This document shows positions 27,250 to 36,800 of a DNA stretch of 64,000 nucleotides, in pieces; position 1 is the first letter of the stretch, and each line of letters begins with the position of its first letter. A program made the translations under genes and the position numbers. The stretch lies in the NCBI GenBank assembly GCA_964497585.1, contig CAZCDS010000024.1, positions 1 through 64,000 on the forward strand, written 5' to 3'. The DNA is from CAZCDS01 sp964497585. Lineage in GTDB: Bacteria; Desulfobacterota; Desulfomonilia; Desulfomonilales; Desulfomonilaceae. The notes beneath the pieces are model-generated. The model was given only the letters and a program-made list of their open reading frames with translations. It was not told the DNA's origin and did not search any database.

Positions 27250-29619
27250 TTACCCGGAATTGATATTCATATCGTGCAGAGTCTTCTTGGCCTTTTGGTG
27301 GCCGTTTTTGGCCGCCTGGCGGTAGAGCTTCGCGGCTTCGGTCGGGTTCCTGGGGACCCCGAACCCCTCAGAGTACATCTCGGCCAAGTTGTAAAGCGCC
27401 TCCGCGTTCTCAAGTTCAGCGGCCTCGCGGAACCATTTCATGGCTTCGTCATAGTCTCTGGCGACTCCTTCTCCTCTGAGATACATCTCGCCGATGTTGT
27501 TTTGCGCGTCCGCGTATCCCTGGTCCGCCGCTTTCTTGTACCACTCAAGGGCCCGGCCGTAATCTTGAGGCACACCCCTGCCTTCGGCACACATAAGACC
27601 CAGACTGTTCATTGCGTCGAGGTTCCCGGCTTCAGCGGCCACACGGTACCATTCGGCCGCCTCGGGAAAATCGCGGGTCACGCCCTGTCCGCTCTCATAC
27701 AGGACGCCGAGGTCGAACTGAGCCGGAGAGTACCCCTGCTCTGCTGACTTGAGGAGCCACGCATGGGCCTCCTCATAGTCCAGCGGAACACCGAGTCCAA
27801 ACCGGTACATGACCGCCAGCGCGTGCTGAGCCATTGCATACCCCGATTCGCCCGCCCGACGAAACCATTTCAAGGCTTCGGAATAATCCCGTTCGACTTC
27901 ATCCCCGTTGTAGTATATGGCTCCGATATCGTACAGAGCCGCGGCATTACCCTGTTCGGCGGCTTTGTGGTACCAATCGAGTGCCGCAAGGAAATCCTGC
28001 TCTACTCCCTCGCCACTTCGATACATCGAAGCGAGTGTCCTTTGAGCCTCGTCGTGGCCTTGGTCCGCGGCTCGCCGGATCCACTCGAAAGCTTCCGTGA
28101 AATCCCGGCGAACGATCTCTCCGTCATGATATCGGATACCTAGAGCGAACTGGGCAAGGACGTCGCCCTGTTCAGCAGCCTTGCGATACCATTTCAGCGC
28201 TTCCAGGTGGTCCTGGGGGACACCTTCGCCATTGTCGTACGCCACGCCCAGGTTGTGCTGCGCTCCGGGATGGCCCTGCCGAGCGGCCTTGAAGTACCAC
28301 CGGACCGCTTCCTGGAAATCCTGGGGTACGCCCTCGCCGGTGTCGTACGCTACTCCGAGACTGAACTGAGCTCCCGCGTGACTGCGCTCGGCTGCATTTC
28401 GGAACCATCTTACAGCCTCTTCGTGGTCCTGGTACCCTCCCTCTCCGGTTCTATAGAGGGTTCCGAGGTTGTACTGGGCGTACGGGTCCTCCTGTTCCGC
28501 TGCCTGAAGGTACCAGTTGACGGCTTCGGCATAGTCTTGCTCAACGCCGTGGCCGCTCTCGTATGCTCCGCCGAGGTGGTTTTGAGCGGCCGGGTGGCCC
28601 TGTTGTGCGGCTTTTTGGTACCAATTGACCGCCTCTTCATAGTTCTGCGCTACGCCGTAGCCAAAATCGTGAGCCATGCCGAGTTCGAACTGAGCATGTG
28701 GGTCACCCTGCTCGGCCGATCGTCTGAGCCATCGTATAGCTTCAACGGGGTCGTGGGGCACACCGTGACCCCGGAAGTACAGCATCCCGAGATAGTATTG
28801 AGCAGGCGCGTCGTCCTGTTCCGCTGCCCTGCGGAACCAGCGGGCCGCTTCGGTATAATCCTCCGGAACCCCTTCGCCCTCAAGATGCATCAGGCCGAGG
28901 TTGAACTGCGCGGCGACGTCACCATGTTCCGCGGCTCTGCGGTACCATTGGGCCGCGGTGGGCAAGTCCCGCTCAAGCCCATACCCGTGATGGTATGCCA
29001 TGCCGATTTCCGACTGGGCGAATGCATTGCCCTGGAGCGCTGCTTTGCGGTACCAAAAAACGGCTTCACTGAGATCCTCGGGCAACCCGCGTCCCGTCCT
29101 GTACAGAAACCCCAACGCTGCCTGGGCATCCGCGTTGCCTCGCTCAGCCGCTCTGCGATACCATTCCACCGCGAGGTGATAATCCTGCTCTACACCGTAC
29201 CCGTTCTCATAGGCCACTCCCAGGTTGAATTCAGCTTTCGTGCTTCCCTGCCGGGCTGCCCTTTGGAACCACTCAACCGCCTCGATGAAATCGCCATAAA
29301 CGCCCTCTCCCCCTGCATAGGCTAATCCCACCGCGCATTGCGCCTCGTCATGGCCCTGTTCCGCTGCTCTGCGATACCATTTGACCGCTTCTTCCCTGTT
29401 CTGGGGGACCCCGAATCCGTTCTCGTATGCTACACCAAGCTCATACTGGGCCTCGCAGTGACCCTTCTCCGCTGCACGACGGAACCAGACCACCGCCATG
29501 GCACGATCCCGGGCGACGCCGTGTCCATGAAAATACATGAAGCCGAGCGTGTACTGAGCGTCCGCAATACCTTGCTCGGCTGCAATTCGATACCAGTTTA
29601 CGGATTCTCTGGTGTCCAT
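27250..29619 (-). CDS. Sel1-repeat protein, about 22 repeats
   Basis: This 789-residue protein is made almost entirely of Sel1-like repeats of exactly 36 residues (consensus 'EAxxWYRKAAEQGxxxAQ' then 'LGxxYxxGxGVxxD'), about 21 complete plus one partial. No signal peptide or membrane segment is seen, so it is predicted to be cytoplasmic, an alpha-solenoid for protein-protein contacts. Repeats vary enough that recent expansion is unlikely. The start region has only a weak GGTGA. The convergent/divergent neighbours give no functional clue. Confidence 0.88.
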   Translation of the reverse strand: MDTRESVNWYRIAAEQGIADAQYTLGFMYFHGHGVARDRAMAVVWFRRAAEKGHCEAQYELGVAYENGFGVPQNREEAVKWYRRAAEQGHDEAQCAVGLAYAGGEGVYGDFIEAVEWFQRAARQGSTKAEFNLGVAYENGYGVEQDYHLAVEWYRRAAERGNADAQAALGFLYRTGRGLPEDLSEAVFWYRKAALQGNAFAQSEIGMAYHHGYGLERDLPTAAQWYRRAAEHGDVAAQFNLGLMHLEGEGVPEDYTEAARWFRRAAEQDDAPAQYYLGMLYFRGHGVPHDPVEAIRWLRRSAEQGDPHAQFELGMAHDFGYGVAQNYEEAVNWYQKAAQQGHPAAQNHLGGAYESGHGVEQDYAEAVNWYLQAAEQEDPYAQYNLGTLYRTGEGGYQDHEEAVRWFRNAAERSHAGAQFSLGVAYDTGEGVPQDFQEAVRWYFKAARQGHPGAQHNLGVAYDNGEGVPQDHLEALKWYRKAAEQGDVLAQFALGIRYHDGEIVRRDFTEAFEWIRRAADQGHDEAQRTLASMYRSGEGVEQDFLAALDWYHKAAEQGNAAALYDIGAIYYNGDEVERDYSEALKWFRRAGESGYAMAQHALAVMYRFGLGVPLDYEEAHAWLLKSAEQGYSPAQFDLGVLYESGQGVTRDFPEAAEWYRVAAEAGNLDAMNSLGLMCAEGRGVPQDYGRALEWYKKAADQGYADAQNNIGEMYLRGEGVARDYDEAMKWFREAAELENAEALYNLAEMYSEGFGVPRNPTEAAKLYRQAAKNGHQKAKKTLHDMNINSG

Positions 29620-29977
29620 GTTGGTTCACCGCGTCTGGGCGTTTGAGTCGTGATCTCCTGATAGCGCGCTGCCCGGCTTGGCGCTGTCATGGGAAGCGCA
29701 TCATCCGCTCGGCCGCGTCGAGGCCGGGGGCGGCTTCCATCTGGACCGGCGTTAAGACACGGTCGAGCAGCACTTTTGCATGAAAACCCGTTCAGGAGAT
29801 TCCGAAATCCTCCTCGCATTCTCTGAGACATTTTTTTCGATCTGTCAACGGGTACGCCATTCGCGCCGTTTCAGGAGGTGAATCGCAAGACAGGGAACCG
29901 AACGCCCCGGTACCGAGCCAACCGGCAATGGCGCCGACCGAACGAATAGGATATCTTTCAAGGGAATCGGAGAACAG
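29620..29977. other. Divergent intergenic region, nothing recognised
   Basis: About 360 bases lie between the Sel1 protein and the THEP1 NTPase. No hairpin-T terminator, clear promoter or small gene is seen. Confidence 0.4.
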
Positions 29978-30496
29978 ATGACAGCCGCCAATCTCTTGAT
30001 AACGGGCCCCCCGGGATGCGGGAAATCATCGCTGATCGAAGGAGTGGTGACGTGCATTGAACGGCCGACAAGAGGCTTCTTCACTCGGGAAATCAGAGAG
30101 AGGGGCAGGAGGGTCGGCTTCGCAATAGAAACCCTGGACGGTGCAAAGGGCCTGTTGGCTCACGTGAATGCCCGAAGCCGACTCAAGGTGGGAAAATATC
30201 ACGTAATTCTCCACGATCTGGAAGAGATCGCGGTGCCGTCCATGATTCCGAAGAGTCCGGATGAGGTAATCGTCATCGACGAGATCGGCAAGATGGAGTG
30301 CTGTTCGAATCGCTTCAGGGAGACGCTGGAATCCACGCTCGATTGCCCAAACCGAGTTATCGGTTCAATCGCCCTCAAGGGAGGACGGTTCATTGAGGCG
30401 ATCAAGGAACGCGGCGATGTGCAGGTGATAGTCGTCTCCCCGGAAAACCGGGATGGGCTGAATTCCCGGTTGGTTCAGCTCCTGTCGGGCGGCTAG
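29978..30496 (+). CDS. THEP1-family nucleoside-triphosphatase
   Basis: This 172-residue P-loop NTPase has Walker A GPPGCGKSS (residues 10-18), the FFTREIRERGRRVGF segment typical of the family, and Walker B VIVIDEIGKME. The length matches the archaeal/bacterial THEP1 family, whose physiological role is unknown. An ATG with weak ribosome-site sequence (AGGGAA) fits the family N-terminus. Its last four bases overlap the end of the convergent glcF-like gene. Confidence 0.88.
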   Translation: MTAANLLITGPPGCGKSSLIEGVVTCIERPTRGFFTREIRERGRRVGFAIETLDGAKGLLAHVNARSRLKVGKYHVILHDLEEIAVPSMIPKSPDEVIVIDEIGKMECCSNRFRETLESTLDCPNRVIGSIALKGGRFIEAIKERGDVQVIVVSPENRDGLNSRLVQLLSGG

Positions 30497-31737
30497 GTGA
30501 GCACTCGTGCGAGCAACTGTATCGTGTGAATTACCTCGGGATCGGAATCCTCGCGCAGGTTGCCGGTTAGCGTGAGGCGGCAGCCGGGACAGCCGGTGGC
30601 CACAATGCACGCGCGTGTGGAGCGGATTTGGTCTGTTTTGGCCAACGTAATTGCCCCGGAAAGCTCGGTTTGTTCGAACTGGTACGATCCGCCTCCCCCA
30701 CAGCATTCTCCAGGATCTTCCATCTCCGTGAAATCGATTCCGGGCAGGGCGCTGAGAATCTCTCTGGGCTCCGCTTTCACGCCCATGCCTCGCACGAGGT
30801 GGCACGGATCGTGGTACGTGACCCTCAGGGACTCAACCGCGCGCGGCTCGCCGATTTCCAGGTCACCCAGCCGCTCGGCCACCACCTGGGAGATGTCCTT
30901 TACCTTGGCCGCGACCCGGAGCGCCTTTGACGGGTCGCGGCCAAGATCCTCGAGCAACTCGGGGATGTCCTTCTTGAGAGCTGCACCACAGGTGGCGCAA
31001 TCAACCACAATAGCGTCGACGTCCTCCCGGTCGAAGATCTCAAGGTTCCTTTCGATGTTCGACAATGCCACCCGATGGAATCCACTGAGGAATATGGGCG
31101 CGGCACAGCAGAGCTGATCCTTCGGCACGATCACTTCGATGCCGAGCCGGCCGAGCACGTCCAGGACAGCTTTTCCCACGTCCCCATGAATCAGGTCTGT
31201 CGCACAGCCGGTAAAATAGAGGAGGCGTCCGGTTCGCTTGCCTGGCGGGGTAATCTTTTCGGGAACGGACCTGCGAAATGATTGGCGGTTGAACCTGGGT
31301 AGCCGGTCGATCGGTATGTTTCCGAGTTTCCCGGAGATGCTGAGGAAGTCGACAACGAGCGTCTGCCCCATGCGAGCGATTCCCGCGCCCACCCTCATCA
31401 AAGCTGGGCTGGTGAGCACTGCGAAGAGTGCTCTCTTATTTAACCCTGCTCGCACCAGCTCGGCCAGATCCCCGCGCATGTTTCGAAAAACTCTGTCGAT
31501 GCGAACTCCGCTGGGACAGAATGCGGCGCAGGCATCACAGAGGATACAACTCAGGACTGCTTCCTGGAACTCCAGGGTGATTCCGAGGTCGCCCTCGAGG
31601 TAGTGCTTGACGATCTGTACTCGTCCCCGGGGCGTGTAATGCTCGAGCTTCATGGCCTTGAATGTCGGACAGACGGCCTGACAGAGGCCGCACTTGATAC
31701 AGTGGTGAAGATCTTCTTTGATTTCTTCGGAGAACAT
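30493..31737 (-). CDS. GlcF-like iron-sulfur subunit of an FAD-linked oxidase
   Basis: This 414-residue partner of the flavoprotein upstream probably transfers electrons from glycolate or lactate oxidation. Two 4Fe-4S motifs are CIKCGLCQAVCP and CILCDACAAFCP. Two CCG domains follow (LCCAAPIF with DCATCGA, then HDPCH with ECCGGGGSY and GCPGC), as in GlcF and heterodisulfide-reductase-D-type proteins. I chose ATG 31737 because the family starts shortly before the first cysteine cluster. A GTG at 31815 overlapping the upstream stop is an alternative that would add 26 residues. It is the second gene of the pair. Confidence 0.9.
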   Translation of the reverse strand: MFSEEIKEDLHHCIKCGLCQAVCPTFKAMKLEHYTPRGRVQIVKHYLEGDLGITLEFQEAVLSCILCDACAAFCPSGVRIDRVFRNMRGDLAELVRAGLNKRALFAVLTSPALMRVGAGIARMGQTLVVDFLSISGKLGNIPIDRLPRFNRQSFRRSVPEKITPPGKRTGRLLYFTGCATDLIHGDVGKAVLDVLGRLGIEVIVPKDQLCCAAPIFLSGFHRVALSNIERNLEIFDREDVDAIVVDCATCGAALKKDIPELLEDLGRDPSKALRVAAKVKDISQVVAERLGDLEIGEPRAVESLRVTYHDPCHLVRGMGVKAEPREILSALPGIDFTEMEDPGECCGGGGSYQFEQTELSGAITLAKTDQIRSTRACIVATGCPGCRLTLTGNLREDSDPEVIHTIQLLARVLT

Positions 31738-31811
31738 GTTCTTCTTACAATTCTCTCTGTGGCCTGGCAGTAATCCCGGTAGTCTGGGATAAGGACTGCT
31801 CGCCAAAAAGA

Positions 31812-33182
31812 TCACACGAATTTGCCGGGATTGAGTATTCCTGTGGGATCGAAGAGATCCTTGATACCCTTCGTTACGCGGAGCGCGACGTCATCCATTT
31901 CCAGGCTGAGAAAAGGCGCTTTGGCAAGGCCGATCCCGTGCTCGCCGGAGAGTGTTCCCCCGAGTGCCATCGCCGCGTGGACCATTTCCTCGCAGGCTGC
32001 CTCGACCCGCTTGTACTCATCTTCATCACGCTTGTCAAAGACGATGCAGGGGTGCAGGTTTCCGTCACCCGCGTGTGCGAAGACACCGACCTCCAGGCCG
32101 TGATTGTCGCATATCTCCAGGGCCTTTCGGATCATGGTCGTCAACTGTGCCACCGGCACGGTGACGTCTTCCACGATGTGGTTGGGCCTGATGCGCATGA
32201 GCGCGGGCCCTGCCGATCTGCGAGCCAACCAGAGGCGTTCCGCTTCTGCGTCATCTTCGGCGGTGATCATGTTGGCCACGTCTTTGCCCCGGAGAATATC
32301 TTCGATCAGGCTCACCTCGGTCTCCAGTGTCTCGGGGTAGCCGTGGACCTCGATGAGCAAGATGCCCTCCACGTCGGCGGGAAGCCCGAGGTTGAACGCT
32401 TTCTCCACCGCATTAATCGTGTACCGGGCCATCAGTTCCAGTGCAGCGGGAACGATGCCGGCACTCATGATCTCGGCCACCGCGTCGGAGCAATCATCAA
32501 GGCTTTGGAAATCCGCACGGATTGTACGGGTTGCCTGAGGTTTGGCTACCAGCCGAACCGTGATTTCCGTGATCACCGCGAGCGTTCCCTCTGAACCGCA
32601 CAAAAGGGTGGTGAGGTTGTAGCCGGTGACGTTCTTGATCGTGCGTCCACCCGTTTTGAGCACGTCACCGTCCGCGAGCACCGCGGTAAGGCCAAGGAGA
32701 TAGTCTTTGGTAACTCCGTATTTGAGAGTCCTGGGACCGCCCGCGTTGGTGGCCACATTGCCACCGATGGTCGCCGCAGCCCATGAAGCAGGATCCGGTG
32801 GATACATGAGTCCGAGCCTTTCGACCGCCTTCTGCAGGTCCATGTTGATAACACCCGGCTGGACGGTTGCGATTAGGTTCTGCTCGTCTATGGAGAGAAT
32901 CTTGTCCATACGTGTGAGGCAAAGAACGACCCCTCCCCGTACGGGAATGGTCTCTCCTGCCAGATTCGTACCGGCCCCTCGCGGAGTGACGGGGAATGAC
33001 TCCCGAAAGGCTACCTTCATGATCTCCGATACCTCTTCGGTACTCTCGGGAAATAGGACAAGCTCCGGCCGGTGCTCCTCCGTGTACGCATCGTACGAAT
33101 AGGCAACCAGGTGCGCTGGTTTGTCCGTGGCGCGATCAGGGCCGACGATCGAGGCCAGCTCCCTTTTCAGTTCATCCTTCAT
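31812..33182 (-). CDS. GlcD-like FAD-linked 2-hydroxyacid dehydrogenase
   Basis: This 456-residue flavoprotein of the GlcD/D-lactate dehydrogenase family oxidises a 2-hydroxyacid such as glycolate or lactate. The FAD-binding PCMH domain shows PRGAGTNLAG and GGNVATNAGGPRTLKYG. The C-terminal domain shows HAGDGNLHP and SGEHGIG. The start ATG has TAGGAGA six bases upstream. The gene is followed by its GlcF-like Fe-S partner. The exact substrate cannot be read from sequence. Confidence 0.92.
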   Translation of the reverse strand: MKDELKRELASIVGPDRATDKPAHLVAYSYDAYTEEHRPELVLFPESTEEVSEIMKVAFRESFPVTPRGAGTNLAGETIPVRGGVVLCLTRMDKILSIDEQNLIATVQPGVINMDLQKAVERLGLMYPPDPASWAAATIGGNVATNAGGPRTLKYGVTKDYLLGLTAVLADGDVLKTGGRTIKNVTGYNLTTLLCGSEGTLAVITEITVRLVAKPQATRTIRADFQSLDDCSDAVAEIMSAGIVPAALELMARYTINAVEKAFNLGLPADVEGILLIEVHGYPETLETEVSLIEDILRGKDVANMITAEDDAEAERLWLARRSAGPALMRIRPNHIVEDVTVPVAQLTTMIRKALEICDNHGLEVGVFAHAGDGNLHPCIVFDKRDEDEYKRVEAACEEMVHAAMALGGTLSGEHGIGLAKAPFLSLEMDDVALRVTKGIKDLFDPTGILNPGKFV

Positions 33183-33403
33183 TCTCGTCTCCTACCGGAA
33201 CGTCGTGGAATTCGACGGAATCCCTCGTGACCAGCCGGGAAGGTCACCATCCGCATTCGTGAAGAACTCAGCAGAGATTCAGTTGGACACGGCGAAAGTC
33301 TCACGGCAGGCTCAGGAGGCTCCAGTCCACGTGCACTGAGTTCTCGGCAGTTGTCCGATATCCGCGCAGACTGGGACCCGGTCAAGAACCACCGCTCTGT
33401 GTC

Positions 33404-34111
33404 TCAAACTCCGAGATATTCCCGCATGAGCCCTTCGTTCGCTTTTAATTCCGGGACATTCCCCTCGTATACAATCGCGCCTTTGTCAATTACGTAGGCC
33501 CGGTCGCTCACGCCGAGGGCGAAGAGAGCGTTCTGCTCCGTAAGAAGGATAGTGAATTTCTGTTCCTTGAGCTGTTTTAGCTGGTTTTTCAGTTGGTTGA
33601 TCACGATGGGCGCCAGCCCTGTGGTCAGTTCGTCCAAAAGCACCATTTGCGGATCGCCCATCAAGGTGCGTCCGATCGTGAGCATCTGCTGTTCGCCGCC
33701 GCTCAGGCTCCCGCCCGCGTGGGTCTCGAGTAGCTTAAGCCTGGGGAACAGTTCATACGTGCGTTCCAGCCTGTCCGAGGTTTCCCTTTTGTCCGTGCCG
33801 CGGCTTCCCAATTCCAGGTTCTCGCGCACCGTAAGATCTGGAAAGATGAGCCGATTCTCAGGGACGAATCCGATGCCCCGACGGGCGATCTGAAAGGGCC
33901 TCTTGCCTGTAATGTCTTCGCCCTTGAAGCTCACTTTTCCCGTACGCGGCGGGTTGAGACCGACGACGGAAATGAGCGTCGTGGTCTTGCCGGCCCCATT
34001 TCGGCCGAGCAGGCAGACCGCCTCTCCCTCGTCCACGCTGAGCGAAACATCGAAGATCGCCTGGAAGACATCATAGAATGAATTGATGGAATCGACTTCC
34101 AAGAGAGCCAT
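33404..34111 (-). CDS. livF: Branched-chain amino acid ABC transporter ATPase LivF
   Basis: This is one of two ATPases of the LIV transporter. It has 235 residues with Walker A GRNGAGKTTT, ABC signature LSGGEQQ, Walker B MVLLDE (followed by LTTGLAP, where Pro is usual after DE) and the TEQN switch region. It is the last gene of the liv operon; its start overlaps the LivG stop by one base. Confidence 0.93.
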   Translation of the reverse strand: MALLEVDSINSFYDVFQAIFDVSLSVDEGEAVCLLGRNGAGKTTTLISVVGLNPPRTGKVSFKGEDITGKRPFQIARRGIGFVPENRLIFPDLTVRENLELGSRGTDKRETSDRLERTYELFPRLKLLETHAGGSLSGGEQQMLTIGRTLMGDPQMVLLDELTTGLAPIVINQLKNQLKQLKEQKFTILLTEQNALFALGVSDRAYVIDKGAIVYEGNVPELKANEGLMREYLGV

Positions 34112-34851
34112 CAGTCCTCTCCGAAATAGATGTCCTGCACTTTCTGATTACTCCGGATCTCTTCCGGGGTCCCCGCGGCGATCACCAGACCGAAGTTCAT
34201 CACCGTGATGCGTGAGGAAATGGAAAAGACCACGTCCATCTTGTGTTCCGTGAAGAGAACAGTCAGGGAGGTGGCTTCCGATATTCTCCGGATCAGCTCG
34301 ATGGTATTCGCGGTTTCAACAGGGGACATCCCGCAGGTAGGCTCGTCAAGGAGGAGTAGATCCGGCTTCGTCGCCAACACGATCCCCAGTTCGAGCCTCT
34401 TGAGATCACCCGCGCTCAGCACCGCTCCCAGATCGTTCTCCTTTTCCCGCAGCTCCACCTGGGCGAGGACATCCTCAGTCTCCTCGCGAACCAGCCGGTC
34501 CGCTCGGGAGAAGAAGCTGAGCCCCTTGCCCTCTCGGAAGAGAATCGTCGCCTGCACGTTTTCGAAGACCGTGAGCCTGGGAAAGATGTTCGTCACCTGA
34601 AAGGATCGTCCCATGCCCATGCGCGTGATCTGTTCGGGCCGCAGGCCGGTAATCTCTTTTCCCTTGAAGATCACGCGGCCCGCGTCGCAGGGGAAAAAAC
34701 CGCTGATGAGATTAAAGAGGGTGGTCTTGCCTGCTCCATTGGGCCCGATAATGCTGTAGATCTCGTTTTCTTCGATCTGCAGATCCACCCCTCCGACAGC
34801 CATGAGGCCTCCAAAGGATTTGGTGAGTCCCTGTACCTGCAAGATGGCCAT
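34111..34851 (-). CDS. livG: Branched-chain amino acid ABC transporter ATPase LivG
   Basis: This 246-residue ATPase has Walker A GPNGAGKTTL and Walker B LLLLDEPTCGM. The signature is LSAGDLKRLELG rather than the LSYGxQRRLEIA-type of many LivG proteins, a modest variation. It abuts LivM with no gap and overlaps LivF by one base, so translation is coupled. Confidence 0.93.
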   Translation of the reverse strand: MAILQVQGLTKSFGGLMAVGGVDLQIEENEIYSIIGPNGAGKTTLFNLISGFFPCDAGRVIFKGKEITGLRPEQITRMGMGRSFQVTNIFPRLTVFENVQATILFREGKGLSFFSRADRLVREETEDVLAQVELREKENDLGAVLSAGDLKRLELGIVLATKPDLLLLDEPTCGMSPVETANTIELIRRISEATSLTVLFTEHKMDVVFSISSRITVMNFGLVIAAGTPEEIRSNQKVQDIYFGED

Positions 34852-35817
34852 CTACGCTCCTCTCCTCCGCTGCCATGCGAGGTACTTCTCGTGCGCGAGG
34901 CCTGCGACGCCCTGGGGGATGAACAGTACGATCGCGATGAGCGTTGCCCCCAGCACAAGGCCCCAGTATTCCGTATACGCCGTGATGTAGGAATTGAGCA
35001 ACACCATGATGCCTGCTCCGATCGCCGGTCCCATAAACAAGTGCATTCCTCCGAGAAGCCCCATGAGGATCACTTCCCCTGAAATGTTCCAGAAAAGCAC
35101 TTCAGGAGTAATGGAGGTCTCAAGGAATGCGAAGAGCGCTCCTGCTACTCCCGAGAAGAAAGCCGAGATGACGAACGCGATTAATCGATAGTTCTCTACC
35201 CTCATCCCGATAAAGGCGGAACGCTGGGGATTCTCCCTCGATGTTCTGAGCATGAGACCGAACGGCGACTTCACAATCTTCCACATGATGTACAGGCAAA
35301 CGAGCGTTATGATGAGCGCGAAGAAGTAGTAATTGATATAAGTCGCGTCCGTGGAGATGAGAGCAGGAACTGGAATCCCCTGAATTCCGTCGTCTCCGAA
35401 CGTGAAGCTTCGCCACTTGTATACAAGCGTGAAGAGCAATTGCGCGAAGGAGAGCGTCAACACCGCAAAATAGAAAACCCCCTTGATGCGTACGCTGAAA
35501 TATCCAATGACCAGCCCTACAAGCGCTGCGGCTACTGGGGCCGCCGCGAAGGCCAGCACCGCGGGGCAGGAAGTCTTTACCAGGAGAAGAGCGCAACAAT
35601 AAGCTCCCATGCCGTAGAAGGCCGCGTGCCCGAAGGACATCATGCCGCCATAGCCGAGTACGAGGTTGAAGGCTACTGCGTACAGAGCCCAGATGATGAT
35701 CTTGATGGCAAGATAAAGGTAGTACTGGGAAAGGCTTTCGAGAAAAAAGGGAAGCACAATGAGCACAATCCCCGCAACTCCAAGCACCGCCCACCGCGTT
35801 GTCCTGGTCTCGGCCAT
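34852..35817 (-). CDS. livM: Branched-chain amino acid ABC transporter permease LivM
   Basis: This 321-residue inner-membrane permease has eight or more hydrophobic segments and the typical GYGGMMSFGHAAFYGMGAY loop near residue 55. ATG 35817 lies five bases after the LivH stop with AAGGCGG upstream. A TTG nine bases earlier is less likely. Confidence 0.92.
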   Translation of the reverse strand: MAETRTTRWAVLGVAGIVLIVLPFFLESLSQYYLYLAIKIIIWALYAVAFNLVLGYGGMMSFGHAAFYGMGAYCCALLLVKTSCPAVLAFAAAPVAAALVGLVIGYFSVRIKGVFYFAVLTLSFAQLLFTLVYKWRSFTFGDDGIQGIPVPALISTDATYINYYFFALIITLVCLYIMWKIVKSPFGLMLRTSRENPQRSAFIGMRVENYRLIAFVISAFFSGVAGALFAFLETSITPEVLFWNISGEVILMGLLGGMHLFMGPAIGAGIMVLLNSYITAYTEYWGLVLGATLIAIVLFIPQGVAGLAHEKYLAWQRRRGA

Positions 35818-35822
35818 GGTAA

Positions 35823-36719
35823 TCAACCGCCTTCCTGTATAGTCTTGCCGAGCAGACCGGAAGGCCGAAAGATGATGATCAAAGCCGCCAACGCGAAGAT
35901 GAAGCCCATGGCGTACTTCTCCAGCACGAGTATGCCCAACGCGTAAAGCTGGCCGGTGATGAGCGCTCCGAGCAACGCGCCCCAGACATTGCCGAGACCC
36001 CCGATGATTACCACGAGAAACGATTCAATGATGATCTCCATGTCCATGCCGAGCGACAGACGGATCGTCGGTGCAATTACCACTCCGGCCAGCCCGGCAA
36101 GCCAGGTGGCCATCATGAAGACGATCGTGAACAATTGTCCTACGTTGTAGCCGAGGACATCCACCATGTCCTTGTGGTCCGCGGCCGCCCTCATCAGTTT
36201 CCCGAGCCTCGTCTGTGCCAACAGCACCCAAACCAGCACCGCAACCAGCAAACCGACGCCGATGATGAAGAAATAGTACACGGGGAAACTGTGGCCCCAG
36301 ATTTTTACAAAACCGCTCAAGGCATCGGGCATTCTCACGATGCGAAGGTCCACTCCCCATATCAATTTCGTGAGGTCGTTGAACACATAGATAAGTGCAT
36401 ATGTCAGCAGAATCTGGAGGAGGTGCTCCTTGCCATAGATACGGCGCAGGAGTGTGACTTCAACGATGCCTCCGACGATCGAGACGAGGGTGGGTACCAC
36501 GATGAGAGCTATCCAAAAGCCGCCCGGGTATCCCATGAGCACTTGGGTCAACGTGTAGGCAAGATACGCGCCGAGCATATAGAAGGCTCCGTGCGCGAAA
36601 TTGATCACCCTCATCACGCCGAATACGAGCGTCAGCCCCGACGCCATGAGAAAGAGGATCATCGCGCGACAGAGACCACTGATAAACTGCACGAATAGCA
36701 TTGAGGGGTCGAATCCCAT
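35823..36719 (-). CDS. livH: Branched-chain amino acid ABC transporter permease LivH
   Basis: This 298-residue inner-membrane permease has about eight hydrophobic segments and the family loop GVMRVINFAHGAFYMLGAY near residue 35. ATG 36719 with GGAG nine bases upstream gives the usual N-terminus. It pairs with LivM and follows the binding-protein gene by about 80 bases. Confidence 0.92.
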   Translation of the reverse strand: MGFDPSMLFVQFISGLCRAMILFLMASGLTLVFGVMRVINFAHGAFYMLGAYLAYTLTQVLMGYPGGFWIALIVVPTLVSIVGGIVEVTLLRRIYGKEHLLQILLTYALIYVFNDLTKLIWGVDLRIVRMPDALSGFVKIWGHSFPVYYFFIIGVGLLVAVLVWVLLAQTRLGKLMRAAADHKDMVDVLGYNVGQLFTIVFMMATWLAGLAGVVIAPTIRLSLGMDMEIIIESFLVVIIGGLGNVWGALLGALITGQLYALGILVLEKYAMGFIFALAALIIIFRPSGLLGKTIQEGG

Positions 36720-36800
36720 GTCCGTGCTCCGGAAAGCCCTCCCCGGCAATGGCTCGGTACGAGTCGAACGCCGGGGAAGGACGGTCAGTCGAGGAGATCG

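Noticed and set aside
28207..29325. Long open frame antisense to the Sel1 gene
   Set aside because: It is a by-product of the regular 36-residue repeat and GC-rich codon use; there is no homology or ribosome site.
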